A stretch of 64,000 nt of DNA, from positions 62,001 through 126,000 of IMG/VR virus record IMGVR_UViG_3300044797_000098, one strand, 5' to 3'. The stretch is from a virus. Below the pieces are notes generated by a model, which was given only the letters and a program-made list of their open reading frames with translations, was not told the DNA's origin and did not search any database. Numbering within the stretch: position 1 is the first letter of the stretch; every line of letters begins with the position of its first letter. The position numbers were made by a program, and so were the translations under genes. Shown here piece by piece: positions 1-8,910 of the stretch.

Positions 1-3000
1 CAACAAATAGTGATTGGGAACCAACGAGGACATTTGCTTTTGAGGTTCAACCAAATCCTTCATGGTCTCAGACAATTTGGTATATTGATCCACAGAGCAC
101 ATTTGGCGGTAATGACGCTAATGATGGACTGACTGCCAGCACACCAGTAAAAACCTGGGCACAAGTTATTTTACGATTTGGAACTTATTCTCCGCTATTA
201 AATCAAAATACCACATTTATATTTTTATCTAATCATACAGATAATAGTGATCCTGTTATATTTACGCCATATCTTGGTGGCAATGGAATCAATGTTGTAA
301 TAACAGGTGTATTGAATTCATCTAATCAAGTTTCAACCGGTGCATTTTCTGGATTGATCGCAAAAAATCGTAATACTGGGACATTACTGACCACAACATT
401 AACGAATGCGCCAGTTTCTGGATGGTTCGTGCATGACACAACTAATGATGGTTATTGCTGGGTATACAAAAACCCCAGTTCAAATGTTGCCGTTTTATCT
501 CAACCAATGGAATCTTCGGTTAGTGCTATTGGAATTGGTAATGCTTTCCCGTCAGAAATTAATAATACCGATGGTTATGATATCTACATAGCTTATGAAC
601 CTGTACACGTTAATATTACACAAATTACAACTCAATCTTCTGCTTCAGAAGAAAGTTATACTGCTGGTAGAGTAATCATACAAAATCTAGTTATTTTTGA
701 TCCTGGTAGTGATGATAATGATAGTGTCATACTTGGAAATTATGTAGCCCTTGTAGAAACAAGAATAGATAGATATTCCGTAATATATCAAACTGAATTA
801 TCAAGCGAGCTTCCAATTTTAAATTGTTTCATAGGAAATGCCGTAATAAGTGCGACAGCACTATTGCAAGGTGGTATCTTAGGAAGAGCATACGATGCAG
901 TTGCAGTAGAAATAACTCAGGGGTTTTATCCACAACTTGATGCAGATATTATATTAGCATATGATTTAGTTGCACTTTGTAATCTATATGTAGGATATTA
1001 TTATATTGAGCAGGGCGCAAATCTATTTGCATACCCTACAAGTAAGATAGAATGTATTGATTCATATGTTGATGGCTATGGAGCTGTGTGGGGGCCAGGT
1101 AATATAAATGTTGAATCTATTTACAGATACAATAATCCAATAGATAATACAGCAGTAGGATATTTTAAAAATACCGGTGGTATTACAATAAACAGTAAAT
1201 CAACAGCATATTCTTTTGACCCAAGCGGCAATGGTATATGGCGAAACAGAATACCAATTACTCCAGCACAATTGGATGCGTCATTATCAAGTGGTGGCTT
1301 TGCTGGGACAGCATCGATACCTGGCGGCGGAATAATTACTGCTTTTGGTAATGATGCACACGGATATAACTATGCTCCAAACGATGCATTAATGGTATCC
1401 AATTGGTGCATAGATCCACAATTCGGTAATGATTCGAATGATGGCAAAACATCCTTAACTCCAATTCGTACTTGGGCAGAGTTAGTTAGACGATGGGGAA
1501 CATCATCTCCAGTATTCAATGTACCGGTTATAATTACTTTCTTATCTGATCAGCTAACCAATACCGATCCGGTATATCTTAATCCTGCTTTCGGTGTAAA
1601 TGGCAGTCTAACTTTAATAGGTACACTACAACATCAATTTAATGTCAACTTAACTGGCGTTATACCTAAAAATCCTTCTGCCACTGGACCTAATCCAGCC
1701 GGTTTATTGCAAGCTAATTTAACAACCGCTGCCGATGGTTATGCCGGGTATTTGCTAATCAATAATACTCAGGGCGGAGCCGTTTGCTGGATTGATAGTA
1801 TCTCAAGTGGAATGGCAGTGTTGACCAATCCATACGTTCCTAATTACCCAACATATAATGCTTTACCTAATCAGGTCAATACCTTTACCAATGGTGATGC
1901 GATTTCCATTTATCAGCCCACCAAGATTTATGTCAGCGGATTTACCCAAGGTATTGGCGCTGGAACTATTCTTTTCGTTCATTTGTGGTTAGTTGATCCA
2001 ACTGGGACGGTCGGAAATACCGAAGTAGCTTTACCGCTTTCCTCCTCTTGTACCGAAACAAGATTAGATGTTTATGCTTTCTTCAATTTCGTTACCACAG
2101 AAGCTCCTGTTAATGCTTTGGTCAATTCTTGGTGCAACGGAGGTGTGATCATTTCTGGTGGTAGTATGATAGGTGGGGCTGCCGGGACCGCTTTGGTCAC
2201 TGCGGTTTCTATCAATGGATTTATTGACGGAGATGCCATTATTCACGGAGCAGCTTCCTTTGGTGACGTTCAAGGACAAGGGTTTTTTACTAATCAAATT
2301 GGTTCTGTTTATATAGACAATTCCAGCTTAGCTATTCCCGATAATACTACATACATTATTGGAGATTTATTATTGGACAGTGATGCTGGTACCAATTATA
2401 CCTACGGCATATATGGTCAATATAAATTAAATTTGAACGAGGTTTCCTGTAGACTAACCTATATCAACCCAAGCTCTGCTACATCGTGGTTTAAGGGAAC
2501 TCCTACTTTGCTAATGGATGGTCTTCCTTTTGCTAATGCTTATGATCGAACTCAAGATCCGGGAGTTTGGCATCCGGCTCGCGCCCTCACTCCAGCTAAC
2601 TTGGACTTACCAGTTATTCAGGGTGGATTTGGCGGATTAGCCATAGGTGACGGTGGTTCTATTATTAGTGATGGCTATCAAACCTCGTCTATTATCGTTC
2701 CTAGTTTATCTTTCTTCGTAGATCCTTCTAATGTTAGCGGGCTAGCTTCCGATGGTTATGATGGTCTAACTTCATCAACTCCTATTTTGACAATCGCCGA
2801 ATTGAATCGTCGATATCGTGGTCGTACTGTTACCACTATAAATACAGTTACCTTTATGAGTGATGTGCTATCTGATGATGATTTATTAGATCTATCAACA
2901 GTTAGTTTGGGAACCGGCGGAGCAATAAATTATGTTGGCACTCCGCATATTACACATACAGGAACATTAACCTCTGGAACAGTACCAATAAATCCAGCAA

Positions 3001-4073
3001 TAAATCAACGACAAGTAATAGAAGATACCGGTCTTGGAGTCAATGGATGGACTGGTTACGACGGATATTATATATCTAGTATTAGCGATAGTTATGATGC
3101 TTGGATAGTTAAGGTAGATGGTACAGTAAGCGCGGACAAGGCATTTACCACGCGCCCATATAACCTTTCAACTAATGAAATTGGCATGTTTTCAAGCGGA
3201 TCCTCCTATCAAATTGCTATTGGTAGTAATATGATGATTGGAAACATTTCTCCAACAGTATTAACACCGCCACAATCATTTGGTAACCAGGGAGTTACCT
3301 TCAAGGATTTCAATTTTATTCCAACTGGTGGAATACCATTAATAATAGATAATACTGGTATTGTATTTACTAGATGTAAGTTTTCAGATCCTTTTGCAAC
3401 TGCTTATGGTAATGATAGTACTACCTTATATAATTGTAATTTAGGTAATTCTCCAGTAGGTCCGCCAAGTACGTACTTGAGTACGCAAGGTATTCAATCA
3501 ACATCAATAGGTGGTATTGGTATGTTTGCTGGATTGTATAATTCATACGGCTCGGATTTTTGCCAATTTTTACTTTTAGGCTTGGATGTATATGTAACGG
3601 GATGGGGACTTTTAATAGATCCATTTGCTATTTCATCATTAACTATCACGGGTTACAATAGTGTTGGTGTGTTCAGTGGTGTTCAAATTCATGACACGAT
3701 TTCTCCAACAGCAGCTATTCTTTGTAATAAAACCATAATATTTGGCGATAGTACGATATCACCTGCTGCACCATATAATGCTGGTTTTATTTGGGGGACT
3801 GGAAATGATGGATATGGTATGGTGATTTCATCTGGTGTTACGGTCACTTTGGATAGCACTATAATACCAATTCTAACAGGAGCATTAGGAGATTTTGCTT
3901 TTGATAACAAGGGCGGACTAATCACTACGGGTCGCGCATGGAATGAATTAACCGGTACCTGGACAAGTCCAATAAACACTAATTGGGCTAATTTTATATT
4001 ATCAATTGGATCCAGTGGATTTGGATATAACGCTCACAATGTAGCAAATAATACCGCTCTCGTAGCAATATAG
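1..4073 (+). CDS. Giant tail/adhesin protein with three ~440-aa repeats (5' partial)
   Basis: The reading frame is open from the left edge (first full codon at base 3) to a TAG at 4071-4073, so the true start lies outside the window; a TTG at 312 is only an internal leucine codon. The visible ~1,356 residues are rich in Asn, Thr, Gly and Ser and look beta-structured, with no enzyme motif. Three units each open with a motif of the type W/F-x-D-P followed by N-D-G and T-P-x-x-T-W-A-E-L (bases ~78, ~1401 and ~2710) and end with a G-G-F-x-G segment. The pattern suits a trimeric beta-helical tail fibre or adhesin, which is inference from composition and repeats. The tripeptide DGY occurs eight times in the part from 312. 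It converges head-on with the next gene, four bases away. Confidence 0.75.
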   Translation, partial: TNSDWEPTRTFAFEVQPNPSWSQTIWYIDPQSTFGGNDANDGLTASTPVKTWAQVILRFGTYSPLLNQNTTFIFLSNHTDNSDPVIFTPYLGGNGINVVITGVLNSSNQVSTGAFSGLIAKNRNTGTLLTTTLTNAPVSGWFVHDTTNDGYCWVYKNPSSNVAVLSQPMESSVSAIGIGNAFPSEINNTDGYDIYIAYEPVHVNITQITTQSSASEESYTAGRVIIQNLVIFDPGSDDNDSVILGNYVALVETRIDRYSVIYQTELSSELPILNCFIGNAVISATALLQGGILGRAYDAVAVEITQGFYPQLDADIILAYDLVALCNLYVGYYYIEQGANLFAYPTSKIECIDSYVDGYGAVWGPGNINVESIYRYNNPIDNTAVGYFKNTGGITINSKSTAYSFDPSGNGIWRNRIPITPAQLDASLSSGGFAGTASIPGGGIITAFGNDAHGYNYAPNDALMVSNWCIDPQFGNDSNDGKTSLTPIRTWAELVRRWGTSSPVFNVPVIITFLSDQLTNTDPVYLNPAFGVNGSLTLIGTLQHQFNVNLTGVIPKNPSATGPNPAGLLQANLTTAADGYAGYLLINNTQGGAVCWIDSISSGMAVLTNPYVPNYPTYNALPNQVNTFTNGDAISIYQPTKIYVSGFTQGIGAGTILFVHLWLVDPTGTVGNTEVALPLSSSCTETRLDVYAFFNFVTTEAPVNALVNSWCNGGVIISGGSMIGGAAGTALVTAVSINGFIDGDAIIHGAASFGDVQGQGFFTNQIGSVYIDNSSLAIPDNTTYIIGDLLLDSDAGTNYTYGIYGQYKLNLNEVSCRLTYINPSSATSWFKGTPTLLMDGLPFANAYDRTQDPGVWHPARALTPANLDLPVIQGGFGGLAIGDGGSIISDGYQTSSIIVPSLSFFVDPSNVSGLASDGYDGLTSSTPILTIAELNRRYRGRTVTTINTVTFMSDVLSDDDLLDLSTVSLGTGGAINYVGTPHITHTGTLTSGTVPINPAINQRQVIEDTGLGVNGWTGYDGYYISSISDSYDAWIVKVDGTVSADKAFTTRPYNLSTNEIGMFSSGSSYQIAIGSNMMIGNISPTVLTPPQSFGNQGVTFKDFNFIPTGGIPLIIDNTGIVFTRCKFSDPFATAYGNDSTTLYNCNLGNSPVGPPSTYLSTQGIQSTSIGGIGMFAGLYNSYGSDFCQFLLLGLDVYVTGWGLLIDPFAISSLTITGYNSVGVFSGVQIHDTISPTAAILCNKTIIFGDSTISPAAPYNAGFIWGTGNDGYGMVISSGVTVTLDSTIIPILTGALGDFAFDNKGGLITTGRAWNELTGTWTSPINTNWANFILSIGSSGFGYNAHNVANNTALVAI
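78..4073 (+). repeat. Three tandem protein-level repeat units (~1.31-1.36 kb each)
   Basis: Unit starts at about 78, 1401 and 2710 give periods of ~1,323 and ~1,309 bases; the last unit runs to the stop codon. Each begins with D-P, then a D-G-(K/L)-T-x-x-T-P motif, and contains F-L/M-S-D/N about 30 residues later. DNA identity is low, so these are old duplications kept at protein level. Confidence 0.7.
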
Positions 4074-4076
4074 CAG

Positions 4077-4469
4077 TTATCTATACAATGGATAATGCCG
4101 ACAACGCCAGCATAATAATTTAGTCTCTTCAAAATTGGCGCTTGCCATTGGAAAAAACTCATCACATTCACAGCAACGCATACCATCTAATCTGCTGTGT
4201 ATTGCAATTATATTATGTTCTGTTATGAAATAAGCATAGCTGTCTATAAATCTTTTATCTATCTTATATCTTCGTAAATTATCCGAAGACAAATAAACAC
4301 TGCAATCAAGAAAATAATTACTTGGTAAATAAATCATATATCCATTATTGTGTATGGATATAATCTCAAATACTTTTTTTTCGCAACCGGTTTCCTCGTA
4401 AACATTTACGATTTTATTTTCTTTTATCTTGCAAACTACTTTATCACCGGGCGAGCAATGTAGTCCCAT
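4077..4469 (-). CDS. Hypothetical protein with C-terminal zinc ribbon
   Basis: 130 residues, not recognised as a named family. The last 35 residues carry two C-x-x-C pairs (MRCCECDEF and LLCWRCRHY), the layout of a zinc ribbon that could bind nucleic acid or protein. The N-terminal ~90 residues look like a small beta-barrel: G-D-K-V-V-C-K-I, then alternating hydrophobic strands. It is the last gene of a minus-strand cluster starting at the FAD oxidoreductase. I see no good ribosome binding site before the ATG. Function unknown. Confidence 0.7.
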   Translation of the reverse strand: MGLHCSPGDKVVCKIKENKIVNVYEETGCEKKVFEIISIHNNGYMIYLPSNYFLDCSVYLSSDNLRRYKIDKRFIDSYAYFITEHNIIAIHSRLDGMRCCECDEFFPMASANFEETKLLCWRCRHYPLYR

Positions 4470-4491
4470 ATACTATATATGGGATTATTGG

Positions 4492-4971
4492 CTATTTTGT
4501 TGGCTCATTGTAAAAATACACACTAACACCCTCTTCTACCAGACCCTTAATAAGTAGATCTTGCAGCTCTGGTATTGCAGAGGTTAGTAGAGTTGATACG
4601 TGAACGCTTGCTTTTTCATACTTAGCTTTTTCACTGACTTTCTTAATAGCTGCTTGTAATGCTTTCTGATCTACCTTACCAGTTTTATCTTGTACCAACA
4701 TGGATATAGCCCATGTGTCAGAAGATACGGCTGTTTCGTTTAATGAACCAAGCTTAAAATTCATTTGAGTTGCATACCAATATGAATTATCTTCCTTTAC
4801 CTTAGCCCATCGTTTTGCTAATATCAAACTTAGTGGCGAAGTGAATTTTCCATCTTGACCAACAACATTAAGAATAAAACGAAGTCCTGCATTTTCTGGC
4901 GCTAAAACTGATGCGTTGACTATTTTTGTTTTACCTTGTGCTATGAACCTTTTATCTAATTTATTATCCAT
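4492..4971 (-). CDS. Divergent macro-domain (ADP-ribose-binding-like) protein
   Basis: 159 residues. From residue ~30 the order of elements follows TARG1/Poa1-like macro domains: F-I-L-N-V-V-G-Q-D-G-K near the ligand loop, then L-I-L-A-K-R-W helix, W-Y, L-G-S-L-N, W-A-I-S-M-L-V-Q, an amphipathic helix, A-S-V-H-V-S, and a last helix ending G-V-S-V-Y-F-Y-N. In active relatives the first loop is W-G-A-G and the second R-I-G-x-G-L-A-G-G; here they read F-T-S-P and T-L-L-T-S-A-I-P, so both binding loops are altered. It may no longer hydrolyse ADP-ribose. The start has a strong site (AGGAGACACAA before ATG). Assignment rests on remembered family pattern, not a search. A role against ADP-ribosylation-based host defence is possible but speculative. 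Confidence 0.6.
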   Translation of the reverse strand: MDNKLDKRFIAQGKTKIVNASVLAPENAGLRFILNVVGQDGKFTSPLSLILAKRWAKVKEDNSYWYATQMNFKLGSLNETAVSSDTWAISMLVQDKTGKVDQKALQAAIKKVSEKAKYEKASVHVSTLLTSAIPELQDLLIKGLVEEGVSVYFYNEPTK

Positions 4972-4980
4972 TTGTGTCTC

Positions 4981-5595
4981 CTAATTTTGATATATCATCA
5001 ATGTAATTTCTTTTAATTTATTTTCTAGATCTGACCTATTTATTTTATCTAACTCAAAATGCAATGATTTGAACCCAAGTTTTTCACCACCACGCACATT
5101 TTCAATTCTATCATCTAAATATAAGCATCCTTTAAATTCCGGATTCATGTCTAAGAATGTTTTATAATATAAGAAACTGGGTTTTCTTGCCCCAACCTCG
5201 CAACTAAAAAACTTTATACTATAGTGGTATAAAAAACCACCTAAAATATTTCCCATCAATGCAGCGTGCTCTATTCCTATATTGCTCAGCAGCGCTATTT
5301 TAACGTCTTCTTCTAATAATTTTTCTAAAAACCCCACAACAGTGGTATCTGCGGTAATTACTTTATTCCATTCTTCTATTAAATTTTGTATGATAATGGG
5401 CGATTTAATCTTAAAATGATCTCTAAGTTCGTCCGATATTTGGGTCAAACCCATATCGTGTAACTTTGTGGTTCTATGTAAGAAATAATTTACATCCTCT
5501 AATGGAAGATTAAGTGTTTTAGATAATTCGTTTAAAAAATTATCAAACTTTACATTGCAAACAACATTACCAAGATCAACCGCCAAATATTTCAT
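4981..5595 (-). CDS. HAD-superfamily hydrolase
   Basis: 204 residues, typical length for a subfamily IA haloacid-dehalogenase-like phosphatase. Motif I is V-D-L-G-N-V (nucleophile Asp7; the usual second Asp is Gly, as in YihX-type enzymes that read F-D-L-G-N-V). Motif II is L-L-S-N, motif III the Lys in G-A-R-K-P, and motif IV L-Y-L-D-D-R-I-E-N. Substrate is probably a phosphorylated sugar or nucleotide, unknown from sequence. It follows the glycosyltransferase-like gene with a 4-base ATGA overlap and has a clear AGGAG site, so the two are translationally coupled. Confidence 0.85.
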   Translation of the reverse strand: MKYLAVDLGNVVCNVKFDNFLNELSKTLNLPLEDVNYFLHRTTKLHDMGLTQISDELRDHFKIKSPIIIQNLIEEWNKVITADTTVVGFLEKLLEEDVKIALLSNIGIEHAALMGNILGGFLYHYSIKFFSCEVGARKPSFLYYKTFLDMNPEFKGCLYLDDRIENVRGGEKLGFKSLHFELDKINRSDLENKLKEITLMIYQN

Positions 5596-6545
5596 AGCTC
5601 TCCTAAGTATTCCGATATAAATTTAACTTTTTCATTTAATTCTATTTCTATTTTATTGGACTGAGTAAAATTATCCGATATGCATCCAAAATTATAATGC
5701 CTATTTACCATTGATATAATAATGCTTTCTATATCGTCGTATCTTGGATATGTTATATTATATTTTTGATTATAGAATGCATCCGCTGCAAACACGGCAG
5801 TTCCATCTGATACAAAATATTTACAATTTTCAATATATTGCTCATATATGGAATCTTTTGATATATCCTCTATCTTTAGATCATCAAAAGATTCATTCAT
5901 ATACGGTGAAAATAATATAGAGTTTTTATTTTTCAACTCATTTATAATATTTTTATTTGATTTTAGTAACGCTAAAAAATAATCAATTTTTTTATTTCCA
6001 TATCCCAGAATAAAACTTGGGCGCGCCCACTCATAGTTATTGGAAATAATGTTATTATATTGAGAATCACAAATATGTGATAATACAAATCGTCTATTGG
6101 AATTATTCAATAAATTTAAAATATAACCATTTCTTTTTGGACTGGAATCAAGTAAATGAAAATAGTTTTTATGTATTCCTAAATTATATTTCACATCATT
6201 ATTCATAGCATAATAAAAATTAATTGGACTGAACTGCCATAATTTTATATTTAATTCCAGTGCTATTGTACTTGTATAAATCTCAAAATCAGAAATTATT
6301 AGATCCGGAGCAAATCGCTTAATCTCATTAGAATAATATGTATAATTTCCATTAAAAGAAATCTCTTCTGGATTGGTAAAATTGAGCAAGCTATCAAGCA
6401 TATAATCTGCATCGAGATCGCCAAGCGATTTTTTAAATGCAGCGATTTTTATGTTATAATTTTTATGCTGAATAGATTGTAAAAATCGTTTTAATTGGTA
6501 ATATGAACCAATTCTATTTCCAGCACTATATAATATTTTTAGCAT
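5592..6545 (-). CDS. Putative GT-B-fold glycosyltransferase
   Basis: 317 residues. The N-terminus (L-K-I-L-Y-S-A-G-N-R-I-G, then a helix) and the D-L-I-I-S-D segment fit the first Rossmann domain of MurG/UGT-like enzymes. The C-terminal F-V-S-D-G-T-A-V-F-A-A-D-A-F-Y-N segment resembles the donor-binding loop of such enzymes (usually G-G-x-G-T-x-x-E-A), but the acidic residue is not in the normal place. It sits in a TAATG overlap with the upstream exonuclease gene and an ATGA overlap with the HAD gene. Acceptor (DNA, glycan or protein) cannot be told. Confidence 0.5.
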   Translation of the reverse strand: MLKILYSAGNRIGSYYQLKRFLQSIQHKNYNIKIAAFKKSLGDLDADYMLDSLLNFTNPEEISFNGNYTYYSNEIKRFAPDLIISDFEIYTSTIALELNIKLWQFSPINFYYAMNNDVKYNLGIHKNYFHLLDSSPKRNGYILNLLNNSNRRFVLSHICDSQYNNIISNNYEWARPSFILGYGNKKIDYFLALLKSNKNIINELKNKNSILFSPYMNESFDDLKIEDISKDSIYEQYIENCKYFVSDGTAVFAADAFYNQKYNITYPRYDDIESIIISMVNRHYNFGCISDNFTQSNKIEIELNEKVKFISEYLGEL

Positions 6546-7138
6546 TATTTTTTTGCTAAATCTCTAATTAAATTAGCCTGTTTCAAAAACAAATCTTTTG
6601 TCATGCGAACATCTGCTGAGGCCCGATGGGCTTTCTCTTTTTTTATACCGTATTTCTGAACCAACCCATTCAAATTATAATATTCGCTTGGTTCTGTTAT
6701 TCCTATAACATCCATAAATACCTGTATTTGCATTGTATCTAGTGCATATCTTTTTGAAAATGGGAACGTCTCTCCGGCTCCAACTTTGTTCCACGTTGCA
6801 ATAAGCATATCTTTATCGAATCCGCAAATATTATGACCAACAAGAAATCGTTCTTCTGATGTATGAAGGTCGTTCATTAGCCAGTTTTCAATTTCGGCGG
6901 TGGCTTTTTCTGTTGGTATGTATATCTCTCTGCCTTCTTTTGTATTGTGTAACAAGTCTTCCAAATTATGACCATTAACCCGTAATGCGTCAGGTTGAAT
7001 GTTATCTATTCTAATCGGTTTCATACACCAAGTTTTTTGGTCTCCGGTGGATAGACGGTAGAATGATACCTCAATGACATCGTGTTCTAACGTAAGTCCG
7101 GTGGTTTCTACGTCCGTCACATATAATTCGTATTTCAT
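6545..7138 (-). CDS. DEDDh-family 3'-5' exonuclease (DnaQ/RNase T-like)
   Basis: 197 residues from the ATG at 7138, chosen because AGGAGAGAT lies just before it; a longer in-frame TTG start at 7159 would place that site inside the gene. The DEDDh motifs are all present: D-V-E-T-T-G (Asp9, Glu11), V-G-H-N-x-x-G-F-D-K-D-M, and H-R-A-S-A-D-V. Such enzymes remove nucleotides from 3' ends of DNA or RNA as proofreading or turnover nucleases. No polymerase is fused or adjacent, so it may act alone. Confidence 0.88.
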   Translation of the reverse strand: MKYELYVTDVETTGLTLEHDVIEVSFYRLSTGDQKTWCMKPIRIDNIQPDALRVNGHNLEDLLHNTKEGREIYIPTEKATAEIENWLMNDLHTSEERFLVGHNICGFDKDMLIATWNKVGAGETFPFSKRYALDTMQIQVFMDVIGITEPSEYYNLNGLVQKYGIKKEKAHRASADVRMTKDLFLKQANLIRDLAKK

Positions 7139-7158
7139 ATATCTCTCCTGCTCCAACA

Positions 7159-7186
7159 ATTATAGATAGCAGAAAAATAAACACAA
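7159..7186 (-). promoter_or_regulatory. Possible sigma70-type promoter before the exonuclease gene
   Basis: On the minus strand a perfect -10 TATAAT (7159-7164) is preceded by 16 nt and a poor -35 TTGTGT (7181-7186). Transcription would begin about 14 nt before the ATG at 7138. The -35 matches only about half of consensus. Confidence 0.35.
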
Positions 7187-7201
7187 CACATAAATAATAA
7201 A

Positions 7202-7567
7202 TTATTTTACTAATAATTTTTTTAAATTTTTTCTTAAACTTAAGAGTGATTTAATCCCAGTTTTACCTTGTGCTATCAAAAATTTAAATCCTTCGGTCGT
7301 TCTAAGATATTCTTTTTCTTTTTTTGAAATCTTTGTGCCATCCAATACAAAAATAATTTTATTATTCTCAAATATGTTCCATCTTTCATTTTTATTTGAT
7401 GATATTCGTTTTACTCTAATAACTTTTTCTTTAATATTATTTTCTTCGTGAAATAAATCATCATTATCAAACTTACTAAATGTATGTTTTATTCTTGTGT
7501 TATCGTGAGAGTATTCGATATCAGTGGAAGTTATTGATGAACTATAATCATTAGAATATCTTTGCAT
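7202..7567 (-). CDS. Hypothetical protein with basic C-terminus
   Basis: 121 residues, unrecognised. The N-terminal 40 residues are Ser/Asp/Asn rich and probably disordered. The middle has W-N-I-F-E-N-N-K-I-I-F-V-L-D-G-T-K-I-S-K, and the last 30 residues are strongly basic (Lys/Arg) and helix-forming. It shares the word I-A-Q-G-K-T with the macro-domain protein at 4492-4971, and the underlying 17 bases are identical. A weak site (AAGAAAG) precedes the ATG. It lies directly downstream of the FAD oxidoreductase and is probably co-transcribed. Confidence 0.65.
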   Translation of the reverse strand: MQRYSNDYSSSITSTDIEYSHDNTRIKHTFSKFDNDDLFHEENNIKEKVIRVKRISSNKNERWNIFENNKIIFVLDGTKISKKEKEYLRTTEGFKFLIAQGKTGIKSLLSLRKNLKKLLVK

Positions 7568-7578
7568 ATATTTCTTTC

Positions 7579-8784
7579 TTACTTAGAAACCGAATCCGCT
7601 GCTGTCAAACCGGTAATAGCAGCATATAAAATACCGCTTTGCCCAGATGCTTCTCCGGCGCAAAACATATTTTGTATATCTGTTTCTAAATTATTTTTAA
7701 TATTTATTTTTGGAATTGATGGTAAAATAGTCGGAACGTGGTAATAACCTTTGCTTATAACTTCTGGCATAAATTGCCCTATTTGTTTAATAGCGCCGGG
7801 TAACCAATTATATTCTGGAATAATTGATATTTTACTTTTATTTTTTAATATGAGAGAGACTTTTTCTTTTATTATTCTGTCATTCGTTAATATAAATACT
7901 AATTGACCAATTCTATTAGTCTGCTCAAATCCATTATTTTCGAAATGTCTAGTGCCTATTAAATTAAATGATACGTTATTAGATTTCCATCTGGCTTCGT
8001 TGCTTCTGAATGAGGTAATTGCCATATCCACATGATCTTCCGGAATAACAGTTCCGCTCCATGACATTGGGCCTATTTCTAATTCGCAATTCGTAATTGA
8101 ACAATTTGATTTATTAAAATCTTTCATTAAATGTGAGTTTAATTCAATTCTGACCCCAAACTTTGATACATTATTATCTGTAATTATATTTAATGATTTA
8201 TATAAATCACTTGTCCAACGCCAACCGCTTCTACCAGTACAAATTATTAATTTTTTGCACGCTATTTGTTTTGTTGGAGATGTTATTATGAAACCTTTTT
8301 TATTTTTTACAACGCTGGTAATTTCTTCATCAAAACATAATGATATTTTATTTTCAATATCATTAACTATTTTTTTTGATAGTGCGTGTATTTCTTTTGG
8401 AAAGATTTGTACATAATCGTTTTTAATTATTTCAAACCCGTTTTTTTTGATTTTTTTATCTAAATTTATTTTAGGTCCCTGGTCTTTAATTATAGTTAAA
8501 TCAAATATATTTTTAACATAATTATTGAACCATTTTGAGGCTGTATTTGTTTTACGCGTGCCTATTAATTGTAATACTTTATCAATATCTGATTGATATA
8601 ATTTTCCATCGCCAGTTGGAAGTGTTCCGAGAAATCCGGTCATTTGAGACCGTCTTTTTCCCGGAGGAGATCCCTCATCGAAAAGTATAATTTTCATTCC
8701 TTTATGTTCTTTTGCCAATTTAAGAGCAGCAAAAGTTCCAGAAACACCAGATCCTATAATAGCAACATCAAAATTATTAGCCAT
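7579..8784 (-). CDS. FAD-dependent oxidoreductase (COG2509-like)
   Basis: 401 residues with an N-terminal dinucleotide-binding motif (V-A-I-I-G-S-G-V-S-G, residues 8-17), a D-E-G-S-P-P loop, and a G-F-L-G-T-L-P-T-G-D-G-K segment that resembles the G-F-G-G-A-G-x-F-S-D-G-K signature of uncharacterised FAD-dependent dehydrogenases. The C-terminal F-C-A-G-E-A-S-G-Q-S-G-I is the second flavin-contacting motif, followed by a helix. Length is normal, and no domain is missing. Substrate unknown; a role in modified nucleotide or glycan chemistry is only a guess from its neighbours. AAGGATATCT before the ATG is a good ribosome binding site. It is the first gene of the minus-strand cluster. Confidence 0.75.
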   Translation of the reverse strand: MANNFDVAIIGSGVSGTFAALKLAKEHKGMKIILFDEGSPPGKRRSQMTGFLGTLPTGDGKLYQSDIDKVLQLIGTRKTNTASKWFNNYVKNIFDLTIIKDQGPKINLDKKIKKNGFEIIKNDYVQIFPKEIHALSKKIVNDIENKISLCFDEEITSVVKNKKGFIITSPTKQIACKKLIICTGRSGWRWTSDLYKSLNIITDNNVSKFGVRIELNSHLMKDFNKSNCSITNCELEIGPMSWSGTVIPEDHVDMAITSFRSNEARWKSNNVSFNLIGTRHFENNGFEQTNRIGQLVFILTNDRIIKEKVSLILKNKSKISIIPEYNWLPGAIKQIGQFMPEVISKGYYHVPTILPSIPKINIKNNLETDIQNMFCAGEASGQSGILYAAITGLTAADSVSK

Positions 8785-8851
8785 AGATATCCTTTGATGA
8801 TATCTATATCGTGCTAAAATAAATTGAAAATTAAAACGTTAACCATTTAAC

Positions 8852-8870
8852 TGTAACAACATCTGTTACA
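8852..8870. repeat. Perfect inverted repeat TGTAACA-N5-TGTTACA
   Basis: Seven-base arms with a five-base spacer lie between the divergent FAD gene and fibre gene, about 70 nt before the FAD start codon. The geometry suits a dimeric repressor operator, although no regulator gene is recognised nearby. A weaker GTTAA/TTAAC pair lies beside it at 8838-8851. Confidence 0.5.
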
Positions 8871-8910
8871 TCTATTTTGACTTCTTTTAGTGCATTAGCA
8901 GGGTCATTGA

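Noticed and set aside
4074-4080. Terminator between converging genes at 4073/4077
   Set aside because: Only three bases separate them and no inverted repeat is seen.
7139-7159. TTG start for the exonuclease
   Set aside because: It would place a strong AGGAG site inside the coding region; ATG 7138 fits better.
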